Made by a program: the position numbers and the translations under genes. The notes below the pieces were generated by a model. It had not been told where the DNA came from and did no database searches. It was given only the letters and a program-made list of their open reading frames with translations. 64,000 bases of DNA, from the NCBI RefSeq assembly GCF_007989805.1, contig NZ_BJUB01000006.1:124001-188000 (forward strand), in the 5' to 3' direction. This document shows positions 44,999 to 53,664 of this stretch, piece by piece (positions within the stretch are counted from its first letter, which is position 1; each line of letters opens with the position of its first letter). Source of the stretch: Cellulomonas xylanilytica. Its GTDB lineage: Bacteria; Actinomycetota; Actinomycetes; Actinomycetales; Cellulomonadaceae.

Positions 44999-45742
44999 AT
45001 GCAGCACCAGCCGTCCCGCCGGTTGCTCGCCATCATCCCCGCGTGGAACGAGCAGGCCACGATCGCTGCCGTCGTCTCGGAGATCCGCGACGCCCTCCCG
45101 GACGCCGACGTCCTCGTCGTCAACGACGGGTCGACCGACAGCACGAGCAGCCTCGCGCGGCGCGCCGGCGCGGCCGTCCTGGACCTCCCGGTCAACCTCG
45201 GCGTCGGCGGCGCCATGCGCGCCGGCTACACGTACGCGTTCCGCGCCGGGTACGAGCGCACCGTCCAGCTCGACGCGGACGGCCAGCACGACCCGCGGGG
45301 CGTCGCCGAGCTGGCGCGCGTCATGGACGCGGAGGGCGCCGACATCGTCATCGGTGCGCGGTTCGCCGGCGTCGGCGGGTACGAGGTCCGCGGCCCGCGG
45401 CGGTGGACCATGCGCCTGCTGTCGGTCGTCCTGTCCCGGGTGACGGGGACGCGGCTGACGGACACGACCTCGGGTCTCAAGCTGTGCGCGCGCCCCGCGA
45501 TCCGCCTGTTCACCTCGAACTACCCCGCCGAGTACCTCGGCGACACGATCGAGTCCATCGTGATCGCGTCACGGGCCGGGCTGCGCATCCGGCAGGTCGG
45601 CATCGAGATGCGGCCCCGGGCCGGCGGCAAGCCGTCGCACAGCCCCATCAAGGCGGCCGTCTTCCTCAGCCGCGCCCTGCTGGCCCTCGTCGTCGCCCTC
45701 AGCCGTCCTCGTGAACCGGTACCCGGAGGTCCCGACGCATGA
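44999..45742 (+). CDS. Glycosyltransferase family 2 (polyprenyl-phosphate sugar synthase-like)
   Basis: 247 residues. GT2 motifs are AIIPAWNEQATI, LVVNDGSTDST, LNLGVGGAMRAGY-like NLGVGG, and QLDADGQHDP (metal). No membrane helix in the enzyme itself. It is followed, with a 4-bp overlap, by a DUF2304 membrane protein, a common pair in which DUF2304 may anchor the transferase. An in-frame GTG at 44990 is rejected because it overlaps the promoter box. Confidence 0.9.
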   Translation: MQHQPSRRLLAIIPAWNEQATIAAVVSEIRDALPDADVLVVNDGSTDSTSSLARRAGAAVLDLPVNLGVGGAMRAGYTYAFRAGYERTVQLDADGQHDPRGVAELARVMDAEGADIVIGARFAGVGGYEVRGPRRWTMRLLSVVLSRVTGTRLTDTTSGLKLCARPAIRLFTSNYPAEYLGDTIESIVIASRAGLRIRQVGIEMRPRAGGKPSHSPIKAAVFLSRALLALVVALSRPREPVPGGPDA

Positions 45743-46131
45743 CCGCGTACCCCTTCGCGCTCGCGATCAGCGCGGTCGTCGTCCTGCTCCTGCTCTGGCT
45801 GCTGCGCAGCCGGCGGCTCAAGGAGAAGTACGCGGGCCTGTGGATCGTGCTGGCGCTCGCCGTCGTCGTCCTCGGCGTGTTCCCCGACCTCGCGGGCTGG
45901 CTCGCCCGGCTCGTCGGGGTGCAGACCCCGATCAACCTCGTGTTCCTGCTCGGGTTCGTCGCGGTCCTCGCCGTGTGCATCCAGCTCAGCGCGGAGCTGT
46001 CACGGGCGGAGGAGTCCAGCCGCACCCTCGCGGAGGAGATCGCGCTCCTCGGCCTGCGGGTCGAGCGCGTCGAGCAGGCGCCGGCTCGTGCGTCCGACGG
46101 AGCTCAGGACGCGGACGACACGACCTCGTAG
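45739..46131 (+). CDS. DUF2304 family small membrane protein
   Basis: 130 residues. Three hydrophobic helices (about 6-23, 32-50, 66-85) with LKEKYAGLWIVLAL between the first two, then a charged cytoplasmic helix (AELSRAEESSRTLAEEIALL). This is the DUF2304 pattern, always next to a GT2 as here. The 3' end overlaps the convergent DUF7657-like gene by 28 bp. Confidence 0.88.
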   Translation: MTAYPFALAISAVVVLLLLWLLRSRRLKEKYAGLWIVLALAVVVLGVFPDLAGWLARLVGVQTPINLVFLLGFVAVLAVCIQLSAELSRAEESSRTLAEEIALLGLRVERVEQAPARASDGAQDADDTTS

Positions 46132-48086
46132 ACGCGGTAGGTCGCGTCCGGGGTCGTCGTGCTGGCGATCTCCTGGACGCAGTCCTGGTCGAGGGGCTCC
46201 GACGTCGCGACGTAGTCGACGTGCTGCTGCGCGAAGGCCTCGCACGAGTCGAACCGCAGGGTCAGCGCGTCCGCGGCCGGGAGCGCGATCGGCGCGGCCG
46301 CCGGGTCGGCGGTCCAGCCGACGTACGCGTAGCGGTTCCAGGCGGACTCGTGCTGGCCCGTCGGGTCGATCAGGTCCCACATCTCGTCGGACGGCCAGCC
46401 CTGGACCCCGCTGAACGAGGGCACGCCGGACTCCCGCAGGACGGCGACGACCGCACCGTCGTCGAGACCGACCCAGGTCCCGGGGTCCTCGGTCTGCACC
46501 TCCTCGACGAGCTGGCCGAACTGCGTCTCGCGCAGGTCGAGCACGCCCCGGTAGAGCGGGACGACCCCGGCCACCATCGCGAGCGCCACGACCGCGACGA
46601 CAACCGACGGCAGGGTCGCCCGACCGCGCGCGTAGAACCAGATCGCTGCCGCGAACGCCAGCACCAGCACGGGCCACGCCCAGAACTCCGCGAGGATCTG
46701 CGGCGCGTCCGCGCTCAGGTGCAGGGCGACCAGCGCGTGCGCGCCCAGCACCAGGGCCACGGAGACCGCCGCCACCCACCGGGCCGGCGGGCCCTCCTGG
46801 GACACGCGGTCCACGACGACGACGAGCAGGAGCAGGGCGACGAGCCCAAACCCGACGATGAGCCGCGGGAGGCTGGTCAGGTCGAGCAGGAGCAGCGACG
46901 CGACGGCGTCCCACCCGGGCACGTACACGAAGGCCACCAGCACGACCAGGACGGCGAGGAGCGCGGCCAGCGTGCCGTCGACGCGGCCCGGCCGTCGCCG
47001 GGGCCGGAGCAGCACGAGCGCGACCGGCAGCAGGTAGAGCCCGGTGAGCAGGAAGCTCGACCCCTCGCTCGCGTTGATCGCGAAGCCCTCCGGGGTGGAC
47101 GCCCGCAGCCCGATGCCGAAGACGCCGGCGAACATGGGCGCCCAGGGGAACTGCGTGGAGTCGCCGGCGGGCCAGCGACGGTCGCCGGGGTACTCGGTCG
47201 ACGTGATGTCGTCGAGCGTCGCCGCGTGCGAGGTGAGGAACAGGACCAGGAGCACACCGGCGACCGCCCCGCCGACGAGCAGCGGCACGAGCCGGAGCAG
47301 GCGCGTCCGCCAGGCGAGGTGACGGGCGTCGACCAGCGTGCCGAGGACGAACGCCGCCGCTACCAGGGCGGCGGGCACGAGGAACGGTGGGTACATCGTC
47401 ATCGCCGCGACGACGGCGACGTAGGCCGTGAGCCCGGCCGTGACCCAGTGCACCCACGGACGCGCCACGCGGACGGCGACGACGACGCTCAGGCAGACCA
47501 TCACCGCGAACGTCAGGGGCCAGAACGTACCGGCGCCGAACCACCACTGCGTGAAGGGCGAGAAGGCGAACGCGACCGAGACCGCCAGGGCCGCCAGCGG
47601 CTTGCGCCACACGACGACGACCAGGGTGTGCACCGCGATGCCGAGCGCGACCAGCGGGAGCCACCAGCGCAGGGCGAACGCGTTGTCGAGCGGGAGGACG
47701 CCGAACCCGAGGTTCTGCGGCCGGAAGACCGCCCAGACGTCGCGGTAGGGGACGTCGAAGAGGACGGAGACGTCGAGACCGCCCGGGATCACGCGGCTGA
47801 ACCGGGGCATCCCCTGCTCGATCTGCCCGATGAGCAGCGGCGTGGTCACCATCCACTCGTCGCTGCGCAGGCCACGTGGACCGCCGAGCAGCAGCCGCGG
47901 GTCCTGACCGCCGTAGAAGTCGCGGTAGAACGCACCGGACGAGGAGCCGTTGATCGTGGTGACGACGAGCACCGCGAGCGCCAGGAGGTACGCCGCGACG
48001 CCGATCAGCACCTGCCAGCGCAGGCGCAGGCCGTTGAGCGTCCGCAGAGGGCTCAGCGCGCGGTCGAGGGCGTGCCGGGCCTTCAC
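46104..48086 (-). CDS. DUF7657/YfhO-like large membrane protein
   Basis: 660 residues, GTG start overlapping its neighbour. About 12-13 helices. Motifs in the first outside loop are YRDFYGGQDPRLLLG, LRSDEWMVTTPLLIGQ and FRPQNLGFGVLPLD. The C-terminal 150 residues form a soluble outer domain with C-x-n-C (DSCEAF, DQDCVQ). The RSDEW acidic motif is like the catalytic loop of GT-C enzymes. Probably transfers a sugar outside the cell; substrate unknown. Coupled to the SDR gene that follows on the same strand. Confidence 0.75.
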   Translation of the reverse strand: MKARHALDRALSPLRTLNGLRLRWQVLIGVAAYLLALAVLVVTTINGSSSGAFYRDFYGGQDPRLLLGGPRGLRSDEWMVTTPLLIGQIEQGMPRFSRVIPGGLDVSVLFDVPYRDVWAVFRPQNLGFGVLPLDNAFALRWWLPLVALGIAVHTLVVVVWRKPLAALAVSVAFAFSPFTQWWFGAGTFWPLTFAVMVCLSVVVAVRVARPWVHWVTAGLTAYVAVVAAMTMYPPFLVPAALVAAAFVLGTLVDARHLAWRTRLLRLVPLLVGGAVAGVLLVLFLTSHAATLDDITSTEYPGDRRWPAGDSTQFPWAPMFAGVFGIGLRASTPEGFAINASEGSSFLLTGLYLLPVALVLLRPRRRPGRVDGTLAALLAVLVVLVAFVYVPGWDAVASLLLLDLTSLPRLIVGFGLVALLLLVVVVDRVSQEGPPARWVAAVSVALVLGAHALVALHLSADAPQILAEFWAWPVLVLAFAAAIWFYARGRATLPSVVVAVVALAMVAGVVPLYRGVLDLRETQFGQLVEEVQTEDPGTWVGLDDGAVVAVLRESGVPSFSGVQGWPSDEMWDLIDPTGQHESAWNRYAYVGWTADPAAAPIALPAADALTLRFDSCEAFAQQHVDYVATSEPLDQDCVQEIASTTTPDATYRVYEVVSSAS

Positions 48087-48958
48087 CGCGGTGCTGCCGC
48101 GTCGCGGGCGGCCGCCTCGCGCTCGAGGACGTCGCGCACGAGGGTGGCGTCCCCCCAGATGCCGGGCGAGTCGTACGGCCGGTCCGGGAACCGGCCGTAG
48201 TCCAGCTCGATGTCCAGCCCGCGGTCGCGGATGAACTGCTCGGCACGCTCACCCAGCGACATCGGCACCCCGGAGCAGCAGTTGATGATCCCGGTGACCT
48301 CGTCCTGGAGCGTCACGGCGGCGATCTGCTGCGCCAGCTCACCGACGTCGAGGAAGTCGTAGAGGTTGCGGCCGCTGGTGAACGGGAACGTCCGCTCGCC
48401 GCGCGCCGCCGCCGCGGCGATCTTGGAGAAGACCGACGCGTTGCCCTCGTCGTCGCCCGTCACGTAGAAGCAGCGGAGCCACTGCAGCACGGTGCCCGAG
48501 CCGGCGAGCTCGATCTCGAGCGCCTGCCGGAGCGCGTTCTTGGCCACCCCGTACAGCGAGAGCGGGCTGGTCGGCGTGCTCGCGACCACGGGGCCCTCGT
48601 GATACCCGACCTCGTGCATCGACCCGATGACGGCGAGGCGGCCCACCCCGCTGCGCGCCAGCTCCCGCAGGAGGTCCAGGTGCTGGGGCAGACGCTCCAC
48701 GTGGACCGGGGCGTTGTGCACGAACCCGGCCTCCCAGGCCAGGTGCAGGCACACGTCCGGTGATCCCAGCCGCTCGAACCGGTCGCCGGGGTCGGCGAAG
48801 ATGTCGGCGTCGATGCGCCGGACCCCGGGCGGCGGCGGTGCGTCCGCGGGGTTGCGCTCGACGGTGACGACGTCGGCGTCGCGCTCGACCAGTGCCTGCA
48901 CCACGTGGCGGCCGATGTAGCCGCCCGCCCCGGTGACGAGGACGACGGGGCGCGTCAT
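48083..48958 (-). CDS. NAD-dependent epimerase/dehydratase (extended SDR)
   Basis: 291 residues from the ATG giving MTRPVVLVTG; a GTG 17 codons earlier is possible but adds a poorly conserved leader. Rossmann motif GAGGYIG (10-16), SMHEVGYHEGP in place of the usual serine loop, catalytic SLYGVAK (Y, K), and GRNLYDFLDVGELA. Acts on a nucleotide sugar, product unknown. Its stop overlaps the downstream membrane protein start. Confidence 0.83.
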   Translation of the reverse strand: MTRPVVLVTGAGGYIGRHVVQALVERDADVVTVERNPADAPPPPGVRRIDADIFADPGDRFERLGSPDVCLHLAWEAGFVHNAPVHVERLPQHLDLLRELARSGVGRLAVIGSMHEVGYHEGPVVASTPTSPLSLYGVAKNALRQALEIELAGSGTVLQWLRCFYVTGDDEGNASVFSKIAAAAARGERTFPFTSGRNLYDFLDVGELAQQIAAVTLQDEVTGIINCCSGVPMSLGERAEQFIRDRGLDIELDYGRFPDRPYDSPGIWGDATLVRDVLEREAAARDAAAPR

Positions 48959-49072
48959 TCCGGCCGCGCCATCGTCGGGCGACTCACGACTCGCATCCAG
49001 ACTCTCCACCTGCCGTGACCGTCGCGGTCCTGCTCCGGACGGCGAAACCTGCGGCGAAAGGTACCACCGCGG
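48959..49072. other. Intergenic region between SDR and rmlD
   Basis: 114 bp. It holds the SDR upstream region on the minus strand and the end of rmlD. AT content is raised around 49010-49075. No clear hairpin or -10 box that I would trust. Confidence 0.4.
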
Positions 49073-49927
49073 TCACTGCTCGGGCGCCAGGACCTCCGCG
49101 GCCGCCGCCTCCCACCGCTGCGCCCAGTCCGCGACCGGTGCGACACCCACGTCGGCGAAGCGGTCGTGGCCGAGGACCGAGTACGGGGGGCGCGGGGCCG
49201 GACGCGTGAGCCGGTCGCTGGTCGTGGGCCGGACGATCTCGGGGTCCAGCCCGGCGGCGGCGACCACCGCACGGGCGAACTCGAACCAGCTCGCGGTGCC
49301 CTGCGAGGTCGCGTGGTAGATGCCGCCCGGCGCTCCCGCCGTCACGAGGTCGAGCACGACCCGCGCCACGTCCTTGGTCCACGTCGGCTGGCCGACCTGG
49401 TCGTCGACCACGTCGAGCCCGCCGCGCTCCGCGGCGACACGCGCGATGGTGCGGGGGAAGCAGCTGCCGTTGCGCCCGTAGAGCCAGGCCGTCCGCACCA
49501 CCATCGCGTCCGGGCCGCCGGCGAGCGTCGCCCACTCGCCCGCGGCCTTGGTGCGGCCGTACGCGGAGCGCGGGGCGACCGGACCGTCCTCGGCGTAGGG
49601 CTGCGTCGCGTGACCGTCGAAGACGTAGTCGGTCGAGATCTGGATCAGCCGGGCGCCGTTGCGGCGCGACGCGGCGGCCAGCAGCGAGGGTGCGACGGCG
49701 TTGAGCGCGAACGCGTCGGGCTCCTGCGTCTCCGCGTCGTCGACCTTGGTCCAGGCGGCGCAGTTGACCACGACGTCGTGGCCGGGCACCGCTGCGGCGA
49801 CGGCGTCGACGTCCAGCACGTCGAGCGTGGTGCGGTCGGCGGCGGTCACCTCGGCGCCCGCGGCGCGCAGCGTCGCCACGACGTCGGTGCCGAGCATCCC
49901 GGCCGATCCCGTCACCAACCAGCGCAC
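49073..49927 (-). CDS. rmlD: dTDP-4-dehydrorhamnose reductase
   Basis: 284 residues from a GTG with AGGGAGA 5 nt upstream. It reduces dTDP-4-keto-L-rhamnose to dTDP-L-rhamnose with NAD(P)H, the last step of the pathway. Motifs are GSAGMLG (7-13), the STDYVFDG strand, catalytic Y123-x3-K127 in SAYGRTK, and VRTAWLYGRNG. Divergent from rmlC with an 88-bp shared promoter region. Confidence 0.96.
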   Translation of the reverse strand: MRWLVTGSAGMLGTDVVATLRAAGAEVTAADRTTLDVLDVDAVAAAVPGHDVVVNCAAWTKVDDAETQEPDAFALNAVAPSLLAAASRRNGARLIQISTDYVFDGHATQPYAEDGPVAPRSAYGRTKAAGEWATLAGGPDAMVVRTAWLYGRNGSCFPRTIARVAAERGGLDVVDDQVGQPTWTKDVARVVLDLVTAGAPGGIYHATSQGTASWFEFARAVVAAAGLDPEIVRPTTSDRLTRPAPRPPYSVLGHDRFADVGVAPVADWAQRWEAAAAEVLAPEQ

Positions 49928-50015
49928 GACTGTCTCCCTGTATCGCTCCCGACTACGGCGGCCAAGGTTAGCCGCCTAGAGTGGCTCGGCACACATCGAC
50001 CAGAGGAGACCACCC
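49928..50015. promoter_or_regulatory. Divergent rmlD/rmlC promoter region
   Basis: The plus strand has TAGAGT (49977-49982), about 33 nt before the rmlC GTG, leaving room for its AGGAG ribosome site. The minus strand has TAACCTTGG (49962-49970), whose TAACCT can be the rmlD -10 box. The same 9-mer recurs before the LpxA-like gene. Confidence 0.45.
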
Positions 50016-50633
50016 GTGCAGTTCCGCGAGCTCGCCGTTCCTGGCGCCTGGGAGATCACGACGAAGCAGTTCGGCGACCCCCGGGGGGTCTTCCTCGAGT
50101 GGTTCAAGGACGAGGCCTTCCAGGAGGCCGTCGGCCACCCGCTGGACCTGCGGCAGGCCAACTGCTCGGTCTCGGCCGCGGGGGTGCTGCGCGGCATCCA
50201 CTTCGCCGACGTGCCGCCCGGTCAGGCGAAGTACGTGACCTGCGTGAAGGGCGCGGTGCTCGACGTCGCGGTCGACATCCGGGTCGGGTCGCCCACCTTC
50301 GGCCGGTGGGACGCGGTGCTCCTCGACGACACCGACCGCCGCGCCATCTACCTGTCCGAGGGCATCGGGCACGCGTTCATGGCGCTGGAGGACGACTCGA
50401 CGGTCGTCTACCTGTGCTCCACCGGCTACTCGCCGGGCCGCGAGCACGGCATCCACCCCCTCGACCCGGCGATCGGGATCGACTGGCCCACGACGGACCG
50501 GCAGGGCCGCAGCATCACCCCGCAGCTGTCCGACAAGGACGTCGCCGCGCCCACCCTGGAGGAGGCCCGCGGCCAGGGCCTGCTCCCGACGCTCGAGGAC
50601 GTCGAGCGCTACGTCGGCTCGCTGCGCGGCTGA
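50016..50633 (+). CDS. rmlC: dTDP-4-dehydrorhamnose 3,5-epimerase
   Basis: 205 residues, GTG start after AGAGGAG. Cupin-fold epimerase acting on dTDP-4-keto-6-deoxyglucose at C3 and C5. Motifs are FGDPRGVFLEWF (19-30), LRGIHF with catalytic H62, KYVTCVKGAVLDV, and GIGHAFMAL. Some actinobacterial RmlC proteins have this length. Starts a two-gene unit with GT4. Confidence 0.96.
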   Translation: MQFRELAVPGAWEITTKQFGDPRGVFLEWFKDEAFQEAVGHPLDLRQANCSVSAAGVLRGIHFADVPPGQAKYVTCVKGAVLDVAVDIRVGSPTFGRWDAVLLDDTDRRAIYLSEGIGHAFMALEDDSTVVYLCSTGYSPGREHGIHPLDPAIGIDWPTTDRQGRSITPQLSDKDVAAPTLEEARGQGLLPTLEDVERYVGSLRG

Positions 50634-50638
50634 CGGGC

Positions 50639-51748
50639 GTGGCCGACCCCCACGGCCTGCGCGTCGCCCTCACCGTCGAGCAGGTCTGGCAGCGGACGCC
50701 CGGCGGCTCGGGCACGTACGTCGTGGAGCTGAGCCGCGCGCTGTCCGAGCAGCCCGGCGTCGACGCGGTCGGCATCGCGGCGTGGCACCGTGAGCCGCCA
50801 CCGTCGGCCTGGCCGGTGACGATCCCGGTCCGCCGCGCGCCGCTGCCCCGGCGTGCGCTCTACGACGCGTGGCAGCAGCTCCACCTGCCGCGCGCCGAGC
50901 ACCTGGTCCGCGGCACGGACGTCGTGCACGCCACTACCTGGGCCATCCCGCCCACCCGGCGGCCGCTCGTGGTCACGGTGCACGACCTCGCGTTCCTGCA
51001 CGACCGCAGCCACTTCACGGCCCGCGGCAACGCGTTCTTCCGACGAGCCCTGGACCGGGTGCGTGACGACGCCGCCGCGGTGGTGGTCCCGTCGCAGGTC
51101 ACGGCCGACGAGTGCGTCGCCGAAAGGATCGACGCGGCGCGGATCACCGTCGTGCCGCACGGCGCCCGGGTGACCCGCCCGTCCGCCGCGGCCCTCGCCG
51201 ACTGGCGCCGGCGGCACGGCGTCGTGCGCGACTACGTGCTGTGGTGCGGGACGGTCGAGCCGCGCAAGAACCTGCCCACGCTCCTGGCCGCGTACCAGCA
51301 GGCCGCGCTGGCGGACCTCGACCTCGTCCTGGTCGGCCCGCAGGGCTGGGGCCGGCTGCCGGCGACCGGTGCGGAGCTCGACCACGGCCGGGTGCACGTG
51401 CTCGGTTCGCTCGACCGCCCCGACCTCGACGCGGCCTACGCCGGGGCGCGCGCCTTCTGCTTCCCCTCCATCCGGGAGGGTTTCGGCCTGCCCGTGCTCG
51501 AGGCCATGCACCACGGCGTGCCGGTGGTGACGTCAGCCGGCACCGCGTGCGCGGAGGTCGCCGGCGACGCCGCGCTGCTCGTCGACGCGCTCGACGTCGA
51601 CGCGCTCGCCGAGGCGCTGGTGGAGGCCACGGGCGCCCGCCACGACGAGCTCGCCGCGCGGTCCACGCAACGGGCCGCGGCCTTCTCGTGGGAGCGGTCG
51701 GCCGAGACGACCGTCAGCGTCTACCGCGAGGTCAGCGGCACGCACTGA
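50639..51748 (+). CDS. Glycosyltransferase family 4
   Basis: 369 residues, GTG start 5 bp after rmlC. GT-B fold: ALTVEQVWQRTPGGSGTYV, VTVHDLAFLHDRS, LWCGTVEPRKNLPTLL and the donor motif SIREGFGLPVLEAMHHG. The layout is that of mannosyl- or rhamnosyltransferases; coupling to rmlC makes a rhamnosyltransferase plausible but not proven. Convergent with the flippase-like gene, 14 bp between stops. Confidence 0.92.
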   Translation: MADPHGLRVALTVEQVWQRTPGGSGTYVVELSRALSEQPGVDAVGIAAWHREPPPSAWPVTIPVRRAPLPRRALYDAWQQLHLPRAEHLVRGTDVVHATTWAIPPTRRPLVVTVHDLAFLHDRSHFTARGNAFFRRALDRVRDDAAAVVVPSQVTADECVAERIDAARITVVPHGARVTRPSAAALADWRRRHGVVRDYVLWCGTVEPRKNLPTLLAAYQQAALADLDLVLVGPQGWGRLPATGAELDHGRVHVLGSLDRPDLDAAYAGARAFCFPSIREGFGLPVLEAMHHGVPVVTSAGTACAEVAGDAALLVDALDVDALAEALVEATGARHDELAARSTQRAAAFSWERSAETTVSVYREVSGTH

Positions 51749-51762
51749 CCGGTGGGCGGCCC

Positions 51763-52809
51763 TCAGCGCGGGAGCGGCTGCGCGTGGTCGCCGACCAGCG
51801 ACGCGTTGGGGTCGTGCAGGATCTCCGGGTGATCCTGCTCGTCGACCGCGGTGTGCTCGAGCGACCGCCGCTGCACGAGGACCGCGACGAGGGCCGCGGC
51901 CCCGGCCACGAGCAGGTCCGCGACCGTGAAGATCAGGCGCGACGCGACGGCGAGCCCCGTGGCCGCACCGGTCGTCATCACGGTGCCCAGCGCGGCGATG
52001 ATGATCGCCTCGCGGACTCCCACGCCCGAGGGGAGGAAGACGGCGAACAGTCCCGCCGTGAGGCCGATGGCGATGGTGCCGACGCACAGCAGGAGCGTCG
52101 CGATGCCGGGGTCGACGAGCGAGTTCGCCAGGATCCAGAGGTGGACACCGAAGCACGTGTAGGAGAACAGGGCCCACCCGAACGACCGCGCGACGACGCG
52201 TCCGCCGAGGCGGTGCTCGAGCGGCGGGCGGCGCAGCACGCGGAAGACCAGCGACGCGATGTACGTCATGACGCGCGGGAGCAGGCAGACCAGACCGAGC
52301 GGGAGCAGCGCGAACAACCACAGGAGGTCCTGGTGGCCGTCCATCACCACGGGGATCGCGGCCAGCCCCAGCACGAGGGAGGCGACGACGCCGATCCCGG
52401 CGGCGAACAGGCTGGCGGCGAACACCCGCGCGCGGGCGATGCCGTAGCGACGCCCGAGCTCCATCTGCAGCACGTACGCCCACACCGAGCCGGGCACGTA
52501 CTTGCCGAGCTGCCCGACGAGCACCACCTGACCGCCGCGGGCCACGCCGACCTTCGGCCCCATGTCGTCCAGGAGCGCCTGCCAGCTGAGCGCGCCCGCC
52601 ACGATGCCGACCACCACGGCGACGAACGACGCGGCGATGGACAGCGCGTTGACCTGGCGCAGCGCGACCTTGACCTCGTCCCACTGGTAGACCACCTGCC
52701 AGACGGCGGCCGCGACGACGACGACGATGAGCACCCAGCGGCCGACCACGAGGAGTCGCTGCTTGCGGGTGCGGGCCGGCGCCTCGGGGACGAGCTGCTC
52801 GTCGGTCAC
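51763..52809 (-). CDS. YbhN/LPG_synthase_TM-type membrane protein (flippase-like)
   Basis: 348 residues, GTG start overlapping the LpxA-like stop by 4 bp. About eight helices; family motifs VLVGQLGKYVPGSVWAY and FLPSGVGVREAIII. Lacks the catalytic domain of lysyl-PG synthase. Together with the member at 27823 it suggests two lipid-movement proteins in one locus. Coupling to the acyltransferase hints that it may handle a lipid carrying the amino sugar. Confidence 0.85.
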   Translation of the reverse strand: MTDEQLVPEAPARTRKQRLLVVGRWVLIVVVVAAAVWQVVYQWDEVKVALRQVNALSIAASFVAVVVGIVAGALSWQALLDDMGPKVGVARGGQVVLVGQLGKYVPGSVWAYVLQMELGRRYGIARARVFAASLFAAGIGVVASLVLGLAAIPVVMDGHQDLLWLFALLPLGLVCLLPRVMTYIASLVFRVLRRPPLEHRLGGRVVARSFGWALFSYTCFGVHLWILANSLVDPGIATLLLCVGTIAIGLTAGLFAVFLPSGVGVREAIIIAALGTVMTTGAATGLAVASRLIFTVADLLVAGAAALVAVLVQRRSLEHTAVDEQDHPEILHDPNASLVGDHAQPLPR

Positions 52810-53498
52810 GGGCCGGACACCTTCTCCCAGGTGAGGAAGTCGTCGCGCAGGGAGGGCGGGACGTCGTCGGCGCCGGGCACGATGCCGCGCTCGTAGAACG
52901 CGGCGATGGCGTCGACCGCCGACTCGTCGAGCCCGCGGCGGGTCATGCCGACCCGGTTGGCACCCTGCACCCGTGCGGGGTTGCCGAACGCGAGGGCGAA
53001 GGGCGGGACGTCCCGGGTGACGACCGATCCCATGCCGACCATCGCACCCGCGGCCACGAAGCGGCGCTGGTGCACGACCGTGCCGAGGCCGACGTTGGCC
53101 CCCGCGCCGATCCGCACGTGCCCGCCCATCGTCACCGTCGACGCGAGGGTGCAGCCGTTCTCGATGACCGAGTCGTGCGCGACGTACACCTTGTTCATGA
53201 GGAAGCAGTCGTCGCCGACGACGGTCGGGTGCTTCCACCCCTGGTGGATCAGCGTCTGCTCGCGGATCACGTTGCGGTGGCCGATGGAGATCCCCGGCCC
53301 GGAGGCAACGGACTCCCACTGCGCCCCGTGCTCGACGCCGCGCACCTCGGGTGGCGTGCCGAGCGTGACGCCGGGGCCGATCCAGTTGCCGTCGCCGATC
53401 TCGAGCGGGCCGTACAGGACGACGTACGGTCCGATCACGTTGCCGTCACCGAGGACCACGCCGTCACCGATGACGGCCGTGGGATGGATCGAGTTCAT
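52806..53498 (-). CDS. LpxA-like left-handed beta-helix acyltransferase
   Basis: 230 residues from an ATG with GGAGG 3 nt upstream. About ten hexapeptide turns, beginning IHPTAVIGDGVVLG. The LpxA-type core is clear: RNVIREQTLIHQG, VAHDSVI with the catalytic-type H108, TVVHQRR with H143, VTRDVPPFALAFGNPA and a C-terminal helical part GMTRRGL. It differs from simple sugar acetyltransferases in length and in this core. Actinobacteria do not make lipid A, so it probably N-acylates a 3-amino sugar nucleotide made by its divergent neighbours. Acyl-chain length is not predictable here. Confidence 0.85.
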   Translation of the reverse strand: MNSIHPTAVIGDGVVLGDGNVIGPYVVLYGPLEIGDGNWIGPGVTLGTPPEVRGVEHGAQWESVASGPGISIGHRNVIREQTLIHQGWKHPTVVGDDCFLMNKVYVAHDSVIENGCTLASTVTMGGHVRIGAGANVGLGTVVHQRRFVAAGAMVGMGSVVTRDVPPFALAFGNPARVQGANRVGMTRRGLDESAVDAIAAFYERGIVPGADDVPPSLRDDFLTWEKVSGP

Positions 53499-53664
53499 GT
53501 TCCTCCGAGCGCAGACATAGCAGACCAAGGTTACCGGGCGATGTGCGCGGCCCGCGCCTCGACGGCGTGTCAGGCGGCTGACCAGCACCCATGCGGCGAT
53601 ATGTGCCTCCGCTGGTACCGTCGTGGCCGCATCCCACCAGCCGCACCCCGAAGTCGAGGTTGTC
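53499..53664. promoter_or_regulatory. Divergent promoter region, LpxA-like / aminotransferase
   Basis: The minus strand has TAACCTTGG (53525-53533) 27 nt before the ATG at 53498. The plus strand has TACCGT (53616-53621), placing the transcript start near 53628, after the GTG at 53623 and before the GTG at 53665 with its GAGG site. Confidence 0.45.

Noticed and set aside
49166..50638. Upstream in-frame extension of the GT4 at 50639 through rmlD and rmlC
   Set aside because: The frame is open but runs antisense to rmlD and out of phase with rmlC; similarity to GT4 begins only at 50639.
52806..53498. Lipid A biosynthesis by an LpxA orthologue
   Set aside because: No lpxC, lpxD or lpxB is present and the organism is a Gram-positive actinobacterium; a surface amino-sugar role is more likely.
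53623..53664. Upstream GTG start for the DegT aminotransferase
   Set aside because: The candidate -10 box ends 1 nt before it, so the transcript would begin after this codon; the GTG at 53665 has a GAGG site.
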